Below the pieces are notes generated by a model. It made no database searches and was not told where the DNA came from. It saw only the letters and a program-made list of their open reading frames with translations. This document shows positions 6,947 to 13,073 of a DNA stretch of 13,073 nt, one piece after another. Source of the DNA: Desulfobacula sp. (GTDB taxonomy: Bacteria > Desulfobacterota > Desulfobacteria > Desulfobacterales > Desulfobacteraceae); contig JAOZRI010000036.1 in the NCBI GenBank assembly GCA_029940235.1, positions 1 through 13,073 on the forward strand, read 5' to 3'. The position numbers and the translations under genes are program-made. Each line of letters begins with the position of its first letter. The first letter of the stretch is position 1.

Positions 6947-6978
6947 GAGTAATCTGTTCAATCCAAATCATATTACTC
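6947..6978. repeat. Inverted repeat between the two minus-strand genes
   Basis: GAGTAAT (6947-6953) and ATTACTC (6972-6978) form a perfect 7-base stem with an 18-base loop, directly after the stop codon of the QueG-like gene and before the GNAT gene. No T-run follows on the minus strand, so it is not a classic terminator. It could slow decay of, or attenuate, the two-gene transcript. Confidence 0.25.
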
Positions 6979-6981
6979 TTA

Positions 6982-7899
6982 CTAAGATTCCTTTTTAATT
7001 TTTTTTGCCTGTTTTATTGCCGCCTTTACATTACGCTGAAAAATATGAAAAGGGATGTCAATGTTAAAATTTTCAAATAAACTTTTATATTGCTGTCTGG
7101 AAAGTTTACTTAAATCCAACAGAAGAAATTTATCTCTCCACTCATTGAGTTTTTCTTGAAAATGTTTGGTCATTGTTGTGGTGAGAGGATTTTTAAGATG
7201 CTTTCTATTCCAGGGGCAGGCATCCTGGCATATTTCACAATCCTGTATCCTGTTTTCCATTAAATCCACAACTTCATGAGGTAAATTATCACGAGAAAGG
7301 AGACTGGATATACATCTGTTAATATCCAGCACATGGGGCTTTTCAATGGCTTTAACAGGACAGGCTTTCTGGCATTCAGTACATTTATGGCACCTGTCTG
7401 GCTCTTTTTTGACACTCTGTTCAAGGTTGGCATCGGTTAAGACTCCTCCCAATGCCAGAAATGTTCCATATTTTTTTGATATAAGCAGAGAGTGCTTACC
7501 CTGCCATCCTAAACCTGCTCTTATGGCAGCAAGTTTCAAGGGTACAATAGATTCACCTTCAATGGAGCCATCACAAACCCTGGCCTCATATCCATTTTTT
7601 TTTAAAAATTGAACAATGGGTTCAAGTGGTTTGACAACATCAAGAAAAAAGCCAGAAAGATATAACCTGCTTGTTCGTCCATACCAACTATCTCTCCACT
7701 CTGGCATGGTAACACCGCCAATATATGTTCCCACAACAATAATGGATTTTGCACTTGGCATGGTCAGTTTAGGGTCACGGCGTTTATGCTGATTTAATGC
7801 ATAATTATCAAATTGGGAGGCGCTGGCAATGCCGACAGTATCAATGCCTGGGCAACCTTCAAAATCTCTGATTTTTTCTGAAAGAGTATGTTTATTCAT
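6982..7899 (-). CDS. QueG-like double [4Fe-4S] protein (epoxyqueuosine reductase family)
   Basis: A 305-residue cytoplasmic protein of the QueG-related family. The middle part has the family's RAGLGWQGKHSLLI (about 127-140) and the FLALGGVLTD strand (147-156), comparable to QueG's RAGLGW and FLGEIFTD. Two [4Fe-4S] sites follow: Cys170, 173, 176 and 180 (CHKCTECQKACP), then Cys196 with Cys221, 224 and 228 (CEICQDACPWN). True QueG reduces epoxyqueuosine in tRNA using cobalamin and a catalytic Asp in a DSAP motif 12 residues before RAGLGW. Here the equivalent stretch reads GESIVP, with no Asp or DSAP, so QueG activity is doubtful. It is shorter than many QueG proteins and lacks an obvious C-terminal HEAT region. 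AGGA lies 5-8 bases upstream of the ATG. It is divergent from hypE and leads a two-gene minus-strand unit. It may be a paralogous corrinoid- or ferredoxin-type reductase of unknown substrate. Confidence 0.8.
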   Translation of the reverse strand: MNKHTLSEKIRDFEGCPGIDTVGIASASQFDNYALNQHKRRDPKLTMPSAKSIIVVGTYIGGVTMPEWRDSWYGRTSRLYLSGFFLDVVKPLEPIVQFLKKNGYEARVCDGSIEGESIVPLKLAAIRAGLGWQGKHSLLISKKYGTFLALGGVLTDANLEQSVKKEPDRCHKCTECQKACPVKAIEKPHVLDINRCISSLLSRDNLPHEVVDLMENRIQDCEICQDACPWNRKHLKNPLTTTMTKHFQEKLNEWRDKFLLLDLSKLSRQQYKSLFENFNIDIPFHIFQRNVKAAIKQAKKIKKES

Positions 7900-7940
7900 T
7901 AATCCTGCCTGATCTCTCCTCGTAGCCTACAATGGTAATC

Positions 7941-7994
7941 ATTCACAATACTCTGCTACAAATAACACTTTTTAATTGGTAGCACAATGTGAAT
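7941..7994. repeat. Nested inverted repeat, possible operator or stem-loop
   Basis: The outer arms ATTCACA (7941-7947) and TGTGAAT (7988-7994) enclose the inner arms TGCTAC (7954-7959) and GTAGCA (7979-7984); after one mismatch a further AAT/ATT can pair. The whole could fold as an interrupted stem-loop in RNA of either strand, or act as a binding site in the divergent promoter region. Confidence 0.3.
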
Positions 7995-8046
7995 CCAGCT
8001 TGTATGAAATCCAAATCTTAATGAAGAAAACATTAGGACAATTTAA

Positions 8047-8075
8047 TTGACAAGCAATTTTGTATGGATAATCAT
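8047..8075 (+). promoter_or_regulatory. Candidate hypE promoter with a perfect -35
   Basis: TTGACA (8047-8052) is a perfect -35 element. The -10 is poor: TAATCA at 16 bases or AATCAT at 17 bases, and the better-looking GATAAT is only 14 bases away. It sits about 40 bases upstream of the hypE start. Confidence 0.3.
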
Positions 8076-8112
8076 GTAATTATGAAAAATACTAAAAGGG
8101 TGAATATATATT

Positions 8113-9171
8113 ATGCCAAATGAACAATCAGATCAACGACCAGATGAAAGAACAGAACAAGAACAGGTTGAAACAATTTTACTTGATCATGGATCAGGAG
8201 GAAAAATTTCCCACTCAATGTTTTCTGAAATGATCCTTCCTCTGTTTGACAATAAAGAGCTTGCAAAACAGGATGATGGAGCAGTTCTTGATGTGCCAGA
8301 GGGCAGGATTGCCTTTTCAACTGACTCCTATGTGGTGGACCCCATTTTTTTTCCAGGCGGCAACATAGGAGATCTTGCTGTTAACGGAACTGTAAATGAT
8401 GTTGCAATGTGCGGTGCAATTCCACTTTATATCAGTGTAGGCCTGATTATTGAGGAGGGCTTTTCCAAAAAAGACCTTGAAACTATTCTCAAAACCATGG
8501 CAGATGCTGCAAAAAAAGCAGGTGTTAAAATTGTAACAGGAGATACCAAGGTTGTCCCCAAAGGCAAAGCTGACAAAATCTTTATCAATACTTCCGGCAT
8601 AGGTCTCATTCCAAAAGGGGTAAATGTATCGGGAAACAGGGCAAAACCTGGTGATAAAATCATTATCAGCGGCACCATTGCAGATCACGGCATTACAATT
8701 TTAAGCACACGGGAGGGCCTGAAATTTGATTCAAACATAGAGAGTGATTCAGCCCCGTTAAATAAAATGGTGCAGTCAATTGTTGGATCAGGCCTTGACA
8801 TCCACGTTCTTCGTGACCCTACAAGGGGTGGGCTTGGTACTACGCTTAATGAAATTGCTTCCCAATCCAGCGTTGGCATTAATATTTATGAAAACTCTCT
8901 TCCTATTCAGGGGCAGGTACAGGGAATCTGCGAACTTCTCGGATTTGATCCTCTCTACATTGCCAATGAAGGTAAACTCATAGCTTTTGTGCCTGAAAAA
9001 GATTGTGAAAAAATGCTTGCTATTATCAGGCAGGATGAATTTGGTAAAAATGCTGTTATCATTGGTGAAGTAACAGATAAAACTCCTGGTAAAGTCTTTC
9101 TTGAGACCATCATAGGCGGCTCCAGAATCATTGATATGCTGACAGGAGAACAACTTCCAAGAATATGCTGA
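8113..9171 (+). CDS. hypE: Carbamoyl-dehydratase HypE (hydrogenase maturation)
   Basis: HypE, 352 residues, converts the carbamoyl group placed by HypF on its C-terminal cysteine into thiocyanate in an ATP-dependent step. It then donates cyanide to iron on the HypC-HypD complex. The C-terminus ends exactly in PRIC, with Cys352 the modified residue, the diagnostic feature. The PurM/AIR-synthase-like fold is visible in LDHGSGG (about 24-30), KQDDGAVLD, FSTDSYVVDP (ATP/Mg region), GGNIGDLAVNGTVNDVAMCG (about 76-95), the GDTKVV segment and RDPTRGGLGTTLNEIA. The N-terminus has about 20 extra polar residues before the conserved part, which is not unusual. The ribosome site is weak, but this ATG gives a full-length protein. 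It lies 288 bases upstream of the hyb operon in the same direction and probably has its own promoter. Usually hypE directly follows hypD; here two minus-strand genes intervene. Confidence 0.97.
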   Translation: MPNEQSDQRPDERTEQEQVETILLDHGSGGKISHSMFSEMILPLFDNKELAKQDDGAVLDVPEGRIAFSTDSYVVDPIFFPGGNIGDLAVNGTVNDVAMCGAIPLYISVGLIIEEGFSKKDLETILKTMADAAKKAGVKIVTGDTKVVPKGKADKIFINTSGIGLIPKGVNVSGNRAKPGDKIIISGTIADHGITILSTREGLKFDSNIESDSAPLNKMVQSIVGSGLDIHVLRDPTRGGLGTTLNEIASQSSVGINIYENSLPIQGQVQGICELLGFDPLYIANEGKLIAFVPEKDCEKMLAIIRQDEFGKNAVIIGEVTDKTPGKVFLETIIGGSRIIDMLTGEQLPRIC

Positions 9172-9459
9172 TCTATTTTTTACAAAAAATGAACCTAAGT
9201 GACTATCCAAAAAAATTATTATTCTATTTTATCACACAAACAATTCCATCGAAACAGGTCAAAAAATTGAGAAGTGAATAGTAATTTACCCAAAAATAAT
9301 TTTTTGCTTGCATTATCCATTTTGAAGGCATATGACTTTCGCAGTGGTATAATAAATATTTGATATAACATAATGAAGGAGGAAGGTTATCATATAAACA
9401 GTGTCTGAATGGGAATCTGGCGGTTTTTGGGCAGGCACGACATAAAGGAGGTAAGTTAA
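9172..9459. other. Leader/promoter region of the hyb operon
   Basis: A 288-base gene-free interval. It contains the extended -10 promoter at 9345-9353 and a strong hyb ribosome site AAAGGAGGT (9444-9452). No strong terminator for hypE is visible; only a TTTTTT-AC-AAAAAA run just after it. Very short ORFs at 9373, 9401 and 9409 lack well-placed ribosome sites and are not called. Confidence 0.5.
9345..9353 (+). promoter_or_regulatory. Extended -10 promoter for the hyb operon
   Basis: TGGTATAAT contains a perfect TATAAT (9348-9353) with the TGn extension one base upstream. No good -35 is present at 16-18 bases (AAGGCA at 17), as is usual for extended -10 promoters. Transcription would begin near 9360 and leave a leader of about 100 bases before the first hyb gene. 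Confidence 0.45.
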
Positions 9460-10587
9460 ATGCCAAAAGTCTTTAATACTTTATCAAATCAAGGACAAGG
9501 TGAGAAAAGTCCTGAAATTAAAGGTATTGCCCGTAGAGATTTTTTAAAATTCTGTACTATTACTGCGGCAAGTCTTGGATTACCATTGAACATGGGCCAG
9601 GCCATTGCTGACACTATTACCAGCAAAAAACGCCCGCCTGTAATCTGGGTACATTTCCAGGAATGCACAGGCTGTACAGAGAGCCTGCTGCGGGGGACAC
9701 ACCCAACTATTGAACATCTCATCTTAGATCTTATTTCTCTTGATTATTCAGAAACACTTATGGCTGCTGCCGGCCATCAGGCAGAAGCTGCTCTTCATAA
9801 ATCCATAAAAGAGAATGAAGGCAAATTTATTCTTGTTGTGGAAGGTTCAATTCCCACCAAAGATAACGGTGTCTATTGCAAGATAGGCGGGAAAACTGCT
9901 CTCTCCATTCTTGAAGATATTGCTCCAAAGGCTGCTGCTATTGTAGCTATTGGTTCCTGCGCTTCATGGGGTGGTTTACAGTCATCTAAACCAAATCCAA
10001 CCGGGGCAAAGGGAGTTCCTGAAATCATCACTGACAGACCTGTTATAACACTGCCAGGATGCCCTGCAAGCCCTTACAATCTGTTATCAACTGTGCTCTA
10101 TTATCTCACCCTTAAAAAGCTTCCCCAGCTTGATGATAAGGGTCGTCCAAAATTTGCCTATGGTACTCTGATTCATGACAATTGTGAACGCAGACCCCAT
10201 TTTGATGCTGGAAGGTTTGCATTAAAATATGGTGATGAAGGTCATAGACAGGGCTGGTGCTTATTTCAGCTTGGGTGTAAAGGTCCTGAGACCCATGCAA
10301 ACTGCCCTGTACAACTTTTTGGTGATGTTGGCTCCAATGCCTGGCCTGTTGGTACTGGTCACCCATGCTTCGGATGTACGGAAAAAGGCATCGGCTTTGA
10401 AAAACCACTTCATCAAACCGTTGACTCTGTTACTCCACCTTTGACATATCCAAAGGTTGGTGGGACTCAACAGGGTAAAGGCATGAACGCTGGTGGTGCT
10501 GCCATTGCAGGCGTGGTTGCAGGAGCTGCACTTACTGCCGGCATAAAAGTAACAAAAGCGCTTAAAGAAGAAGAAACCAATTCATAA
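9460..10587 (+). CDS. hybO: [NiFe] hydrogenase small subunit, Hyb type
   Basis: The electron-transfer subunit of a membrane-bound periplasmic [NiFe] hydrogenase, 375 residues, closely like E. coli HybO. A Tat signal carries ARRDFLKF (Arg25-Arg26) followed by a hydrophobic stretch, so the folded heterodimer is exported. Proximal [4Fe-4S] ligands are Cys69, Cys72 (ECTGCTES), Cys167 (IGSCASWGG) and Cys201 (PGCPASP). The distal cluster uses His239, Cys242 (HDNCERRPHFDAGRF), Cys267 and Cys273. The medial [3Fe-4S] uses Cys282, Cys303 and Cys306, with Pro296 in the non-cysteine position. The two extra cysteines of O2-tolerant enzymes are glycines (Gly71, Gly172), so a standard O2-sensitive enzyme is expected. 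A C-terminal hydrophobic helix (about 344-362, GGAAIAGVVAGAALTAG) anchors it in the membrane. The ribosome site is AAAGGAGGT, 8 bases upstream. It is the first gene of the hyb operon. Confidence 0.96.
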   Translation: MPKVFNTLSNQGQGEKSPEIKGIARRDFLKFCTITAASLGLPLNMGQAIADTITSKKRPPVIWVHFQECTGCTESLLRGTHPTIEHLILDLISLDYSETLMAAAGHQAEAALHKSIKENEGKFILVVEGSIPTKDNGVYCKIGGKTALSILEDIAPKAAAIVAIGSCASWGGLQSSKPNPTGAKGVPEIITDRPVITLPGCPASPYNLLSTVLYYLTLKKLPQLDDKGRPKFAYGTLIHDNCERRPHFDAGRFALKYGDEGHRQGWCLFQLGCKGPETHANCPVQLFGDVGSNAWPVGTGHPCFGCTEKGIGFEKPLHQTVDSVTPPLTYPKVGGTQQGKGMNAGGAAIAGVVAGAALTAGIKVTKALKEEETNS

Positions 10588-10600
10588 ATAGGAGGGAAAC

Positions 10601-11557
10601 ATGAAAGTTGATCGTAGAGATTTTCTAAAAGTACTCTCCGCCGGCGCTGTTACTGCTGCTGTTCCTGATAATGTTTTTGCAAGAGCAAAAAAAAATGTCT
10701 CGCCCGAGGCTGTTGGAATCTTGTATGACGCAACTTTGTGCATAGGGTGTAAAACCTGTGAAATAGCCTGCCAGAATTATAATAAATTAACGTCACAACC
10801 TTCTGACAGCAGCAATACAGATTTTGATCCATACACTTTTGCATTGAACAAAATTGAGATTTACAGAAATGGCGATGGAACTAATAAAGAGAGTAAAAAT
10901 GGATATAATTTTTTCAAAAAAGCATGTATGCACTGTGTTGATCCCAATTGTGTTTCAGCCTGTCCTGCATCTGCTTTAACAAAAGATACAGAAACAGGAA
11001 TTGTCTCCTGGGATTCAGATGCCTGTATTGGCTGCCGCTACTGCCAGGTAGCCTGTCCATTTTTGATTCCAAAATTTGAGTATGGTGCTGCTTTTCCTGA
11101 AATTATCAAGTGTGAAATGTGCCAGCATGTTCAGGTAAAAGGAAAAATTCCGGGCTGTTGTGATTTCTGCCCTACTGGAGCTGCTGTTTTTGGAAAATTT
11201 TCAGATATTTTAAAAGAGGCAAAAAACAGGCTGGCTCTGCCGGAAGAGAGTAATTATAAATATCCGGTTGGTGATCTTAGCGGTAAAAGGTCAAAAGACA
11301 ACCCGGTTAAAAAATATATAAATTATGTATATGGAGAAAAGGAGGGTGGTGGAACTCAATACCTGATTCTATCTGCTGTGCCATTTGAAAACTTAGGCCT
11401 GCCAAAACTGCCTGATTATTCAAATGCTTCAAAAACCGAAGGAATACAGCATACTCTGTATAAAGGCATGATCGCTCCTATTGTATTATTTGCAGGACTT
11501 GCATTTACAACCTATAAAACTGCAAAAGCAGATAACCAATCTGATAAAGGAGAATAG
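10601..11557 (+). CDS. hybA: Hydrogenase-2 ferredoxin-like subunit HybA
   Basis: A periplasmic iron-sulfur subunit, 318 residues, that passes electrons between the small subunit and the quinone-reactive membrane subunit. It has a Tat signal (DRRDFLKVLSAGAV, Arg5-Arg6). Four cysteine groups of the DmsB/HybA family follow: CIGCKTCEIAC (Cys47, 50, 53, 57), CMHCVDPNCVSACP, CIGCRYCQVACP, and CEMC with the later CCDFCPTG, enough for four [4Fe-4S] clusters. A single hydrophobic helix near the C-terminus (about 287-306, GMIAPIVLFAGLAF) should anchor it on the periplasmic face, as in E. coli HybA. The start is fixed by AGGAGGG 5 bases upstream, and it begins 13 bases after hybO. It is followed by hybB after 2 bases. 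All clusters look complete. Confidence 0.95.
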   Translation: MKVDRRDFLKVLSAGAVTAAVPDNVFARAKKNVSPEAVGILYDATLCIGCKTCEIACQNYNKLTSQPSDSSNTDFDPYTFALNKIEIYRNGDGTNKESKNGYNFFKKACMHCVDPNCVSACPASALTKDTETGIVSWDSDACIGCRYCQVACPFLIPKFEYGAAFPEIIKCEMCQHVQVKGKIPGCCDFCPTGAAVFGKFSDILKEAKNRLALPEESNYKYPVGDLSGKRSKDNPVKKYINYVYGEKEGGGTQYLILSAVPFENLGLPKLPDYSNASKTEGIQHTLYKGMIAPIVLFAGLAFTTYKTAKADNQSDKGE

Positions 11558-11559
11558 AT

Positions 11560-12696
11560 ATGAGCGAATTAAAGCCTATAAAAGGAAAAATTTTCACACT
11601 GCCGTTTTTCATCCTTTTGATACTCTCTGCCATTGCCCTTGTGTTTATAATCAAACGGTTTATGTATGGACTTGGAGCAGTTTCCAATCTAAGTGACGGA
11701 TATCCCTGGGGCATGTGGATTGTTTATGATGTTGTAACAGGAACAGCCATTGCCTGCGGTGGATATGCCATGGCAATCCTGGTTTATGTATTTAACAAGG
11801 GGCAATACCATCCTCTTGTCAGATCGGCACTGCTTGCAAGTATGTTTGGTTATACACTTGCTTCGGTTTCCATATTTTTTGATGTTGGCAGATACTGGCA
11901 GATGTATAATATATTCCTGCCGTGGTATTCCAATACAAATTCTGTCATGTTTGAAGTTGCAGCATGTATTGCAACTTATATCCTTATAATGTGGCTGGAA
12001 TTTTCTCCTGCCTTTTTTGAAAAACCAGGCAGCGAGAAAACACTTAAAAAAATTAATTCTGTAATGTTTATTTTTATTGCCCTTGGAGTTTTACTGCCGA
12101 CAATGCATCAATCATCCCTTGGAAGTTTGATGATTATTGCAGGAGATAAATTATCAGGCCTGTGGCAGACAGGTTTTCTGCCGCTGCTGTTTTTGATTTC
12201 AGCCATTATGATGGGTTTTGGCATGGTAATTTTTGAGTCTCTGTTTTCATCGGTTACTCTTAAAAGACCTCTGGAAACACCTCTGCTTGCAAAATTATCA
12301 GGCGTAATTCCAAAACTTCTGATTGCGTTTTTAATTATCCGCTTTGGTGATTTAATCTTCAAAGGAAAATTAGGTTTATTATTTAATTTTAATCTTCAAA
12401 GCCTGATGTTTATAATTGAAAACCTGTTGTTTATCTATCCTCTGATCATATTATCATCACAAGAAAAAAGAAACCAGTCAAAATGCCTGTTTTTATCTGC
12501 AGCTTCTCTGGTACTGGCAGGTTCAGTCTATAGATTTGATACATTCCTCATTGGATTCAGCCCTGGAGTAAACTGGCATTATTTCCCCTCTTTTGCTGAG
12601 ATCATGATTACTATTGGAATCATTTCTGTCGAGATAATGGCATATCTGATCTTTATTAAAACACTGCCTGTACTGCCTGATGTTAAACATGCTTAA
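11560..12696 (+). CDS. hybB: Hydrogenase membrane subunit HybB (NrfD/PsrC family)
   Basis: An integral membrane protein of 378 residues, NrfD/PsrC (polysulfide reductase membrane subunit) family, equivalent to HybB. It links the periplasmic Fe-S chain to the menaquinone pool and needs no haem. About nine or ten hydrophobic helices can be counted, the first at about 12-33 (LPFFILLILSAIALVFII). Conserved family elements include SDGYPWGMWIVYDVVTGTA split as SDGYPWGMW and YDVVTGTAIACGGYA (about 44-70), DVGRYWQMYN (about 107-116) and the MHQSSLGSLM segment (about 186-195), which line the quinone site. The length is close to E. coli HybB (392). The start is 2 bases after the hybA stop with AAAGGAG upstream, indicating translational coupling. 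The large-subunit gene follows after 40 bases. A PsrC-like proton-pumping role cannot be read from sequence. Confidence 0.93.
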   Translation: MSELKPIKGKIFTLPFFILLILSAIALVFIIKRFMYGLGAVSNLSDGYPWGMWIVYDVVTGTAIACGGYAMAILVYVFNKGQYHPLVRSALLASMFGYTLASVSIFFDVGRYWQMYNIFLPWYSNTNSVMFEVAACIATYILIMWLEFSPAFFEKPGSEKTLKKINSVMFIFIALGVLLPTMHQSSLGSLMIIAGDKLSGLWQTGFLPLLFLISAIMMGFGMVIFESLFSSVTLKRPLETPLLAKLSGVIPKLLIAFLIIRFGDLIFKGKLGLLFNFNLQSLMFIIENLLFIYPLIILSSQEKRNQSKCLFLSAASLVLAGSVYRFDTFLIGFSPGVNWHYFPSFAEIMITIGIISVEIMAYLIFIKTLPVLPDVKHA

Positions 12697-12736
12697 AACT
12701 TTACCTGATTAAAATTTTTCAAGGAGAAAATATAAA

Positions 12737-13073
12737 ATGTCAAAAATAATAACAATTGATCCTGTCACAAGAATAGAAGGACATTTGCGCATTGATTGCA
12801 AAATCAATAATGGCAAAATAGAAAAAGCCTGGTCTTCCGGCCAGATGTACCGCGGCATTGAAACGATCTTAAAGGGACGTGACCCGCGGGATGCCTGGCT
12901 TTATACACAAAGGTTATGCGGAGTATGTACAACAGTTCATGCCATGGCATCTGTACGCGCAGTGGAAAATGCCCTTGACCTTCCAATCCCTAAAAATGCT
13001 CAATTTATCCGTAACATTATAATTGCAGCACACAGTATCCATGACCATATAGTGCATTTTTATCATCTTTCAG
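12737..13073 (+). CDS. hybC: [NiFe] hydrogenase large subunit, partial (N-terminus)
   Basis: The first 112 residues of the catalytic large subunit, cut by the window edge. It opens with IDPVTRIEGHLRID (7-20; the TRIEGH motif places the Glu near the active site). It carries the L1 motif RLCGVC (Cys61, Cys64), which supplies two of the four cysteine ligands of the Ni-Fe centre. The context QMYRGIETILKGRDPRDA is also typical, as is the TTVHAMASVRAVENAL stretch. The start ATG has AAGGAG 10 bases upstream. The C-terminal DPCxxCxxH motif with the other two ligands and the cleavable tail would be downstream of the window. The Ni-Fe centre needs HypD and HypE, both encoded upstream here, and processing by a HybD-type protease not seen. 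There is no Tat signal of its own: the complex should be carried out by the small subunit. Confidence 0.96.
   Translation, partial: MSKIITIDPVTRIEGHLRIDCKINNGKIEKAWSSGQMYRGIETILKGRDPRDAWLYTQRLCGVCTTVHAMASVRAVENALDLPIPKNAQFIRNIIIAAHSIHDHIVHFYHLS

Larger units (their letters stand above)
7900..8112. other. Divergent intergenic region (QueG-like gene / hypE)
   Basis: A 213-base region that must hold the 5' signals of both divergent genes. It contains the nested inverted repeat at 7941-7994 and a TTGACA at 8047-8052. The hypE ribosome site is weak (AAAGGG, 8095-8100, about 12 bases before the ATG). No small gene was seen. Confidence 0.5.

Noticed and set aside
8317..9210. Long minus-strand open frames opposite hypE
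   Set aside because: They are antisense shadows of a clear hypE with no recognisable domains or ribosome sites.
9360..9373. FNR-like TTGAT-N4 half-site downstream of the hyb -10
   Set aside because: The second half (CATAA) does not match ATCAA, and its position downstream of the -10 is not informative.
9418..9433. Sigma-54-like GG-N10-GC pattern (TGGCGGTTTTTGGGCA) before hybO
   Set aside because: The spacing is right, but the -12 half is GGGC rather than TTGC, and transcription would start almost on the ribosome site, leaving a leader of only about 15 bases. No sigma-54 activator is encoded in the window.
9401..9459. Tiny ORFs upstream of hybO (GTG at 9401, ATG at 9409 ending directly at the hybO start)
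   Set aside because: Neither has a Shine-Dalgarno at a suitable distance, and each is 14-16 codons, easily expected by chance.

Overview
The window is AT-rich DNA that looks like part of a strictly anaerobic bacterium's chromosome, most plausibly a low-GC Desulfobacterota (sulfate-reducer-like) lineage. That placement is inferred from gene content: a Hyb-type membrane-bound [NiFe] hydrogenase, hydrogenase maturation genes, a TAXI solute-binding protein, a DUF4136 lipoprotein and a QueG-like iron-sulfur protein. No rRNA, tRNA, CRISPR array or transposase was seen.

Region 1 (2-3234) is a two-gene unit. A TAXI-family periplasmic binding protein overlaps by one base a membrane-bound hybrid histidine kinase (sensor region, PAS, HisKA, ATPase, receiver). 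No TRAP permease is present, so the pair may work as a sensor rather than an uptake system. A three-armed set of mutually complementary repeats (3275-3359) separates it from region 2.

Region 2 (3432-5391) holds a DUF4136 lipoprotein, then what looks like a genomic scar. The scar starts with an 87-codon in-frame remnant of the RNA ligase RtcB: its N-terminus is joined to a piece of its C-terminal domain, and the middle and the catalytic histidine are missing. An ACT-domain protein overlaps the remnant by 4 bases. After it come a 78-codon orphan ORF and a frameshifted fragment, both tentatively DUF3786-like.

Region 3 (5392-9171) contains hypD (TTG start) and hypE, whose products build the Fe(CN)2CO centre of [NiFe] hydrogenases. 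The two genes are separated by a minus-strand pair: a QueG-like double [4Fe-4S] protein followed by a GNAT acetyltransferase.

Region 4 (9460-13073) is a hybOABC-type operon: Tat-exported small subunit, Tat-exported ferredoxin-like subunit, NrfD-family quinone-reactive membrane subunit, and the start of the large catalytic subunit, cut by the window edge. The order matches E. coli hydrogenase-2. The small subunit has the standard four-cysteine proximal cluster rather than the six-cysteine O2-tolerant one. The expected physiology is periplasmic H2 oxidation (or reversible H2 cycling) linked to the menaquinone pool, with HypD and HypE maturing the large subunit before export. hypA, hypB, hypC, hypF and the large-subunit protease are not in the window.

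Most of the window is ordinary anaerobe metabolism. The least ordinary parts are the RtcB/DUF3786-like scar, the permease-less TAXI-kinase pair and the QueG-like protein that appears to lack the catalytic aspartate.
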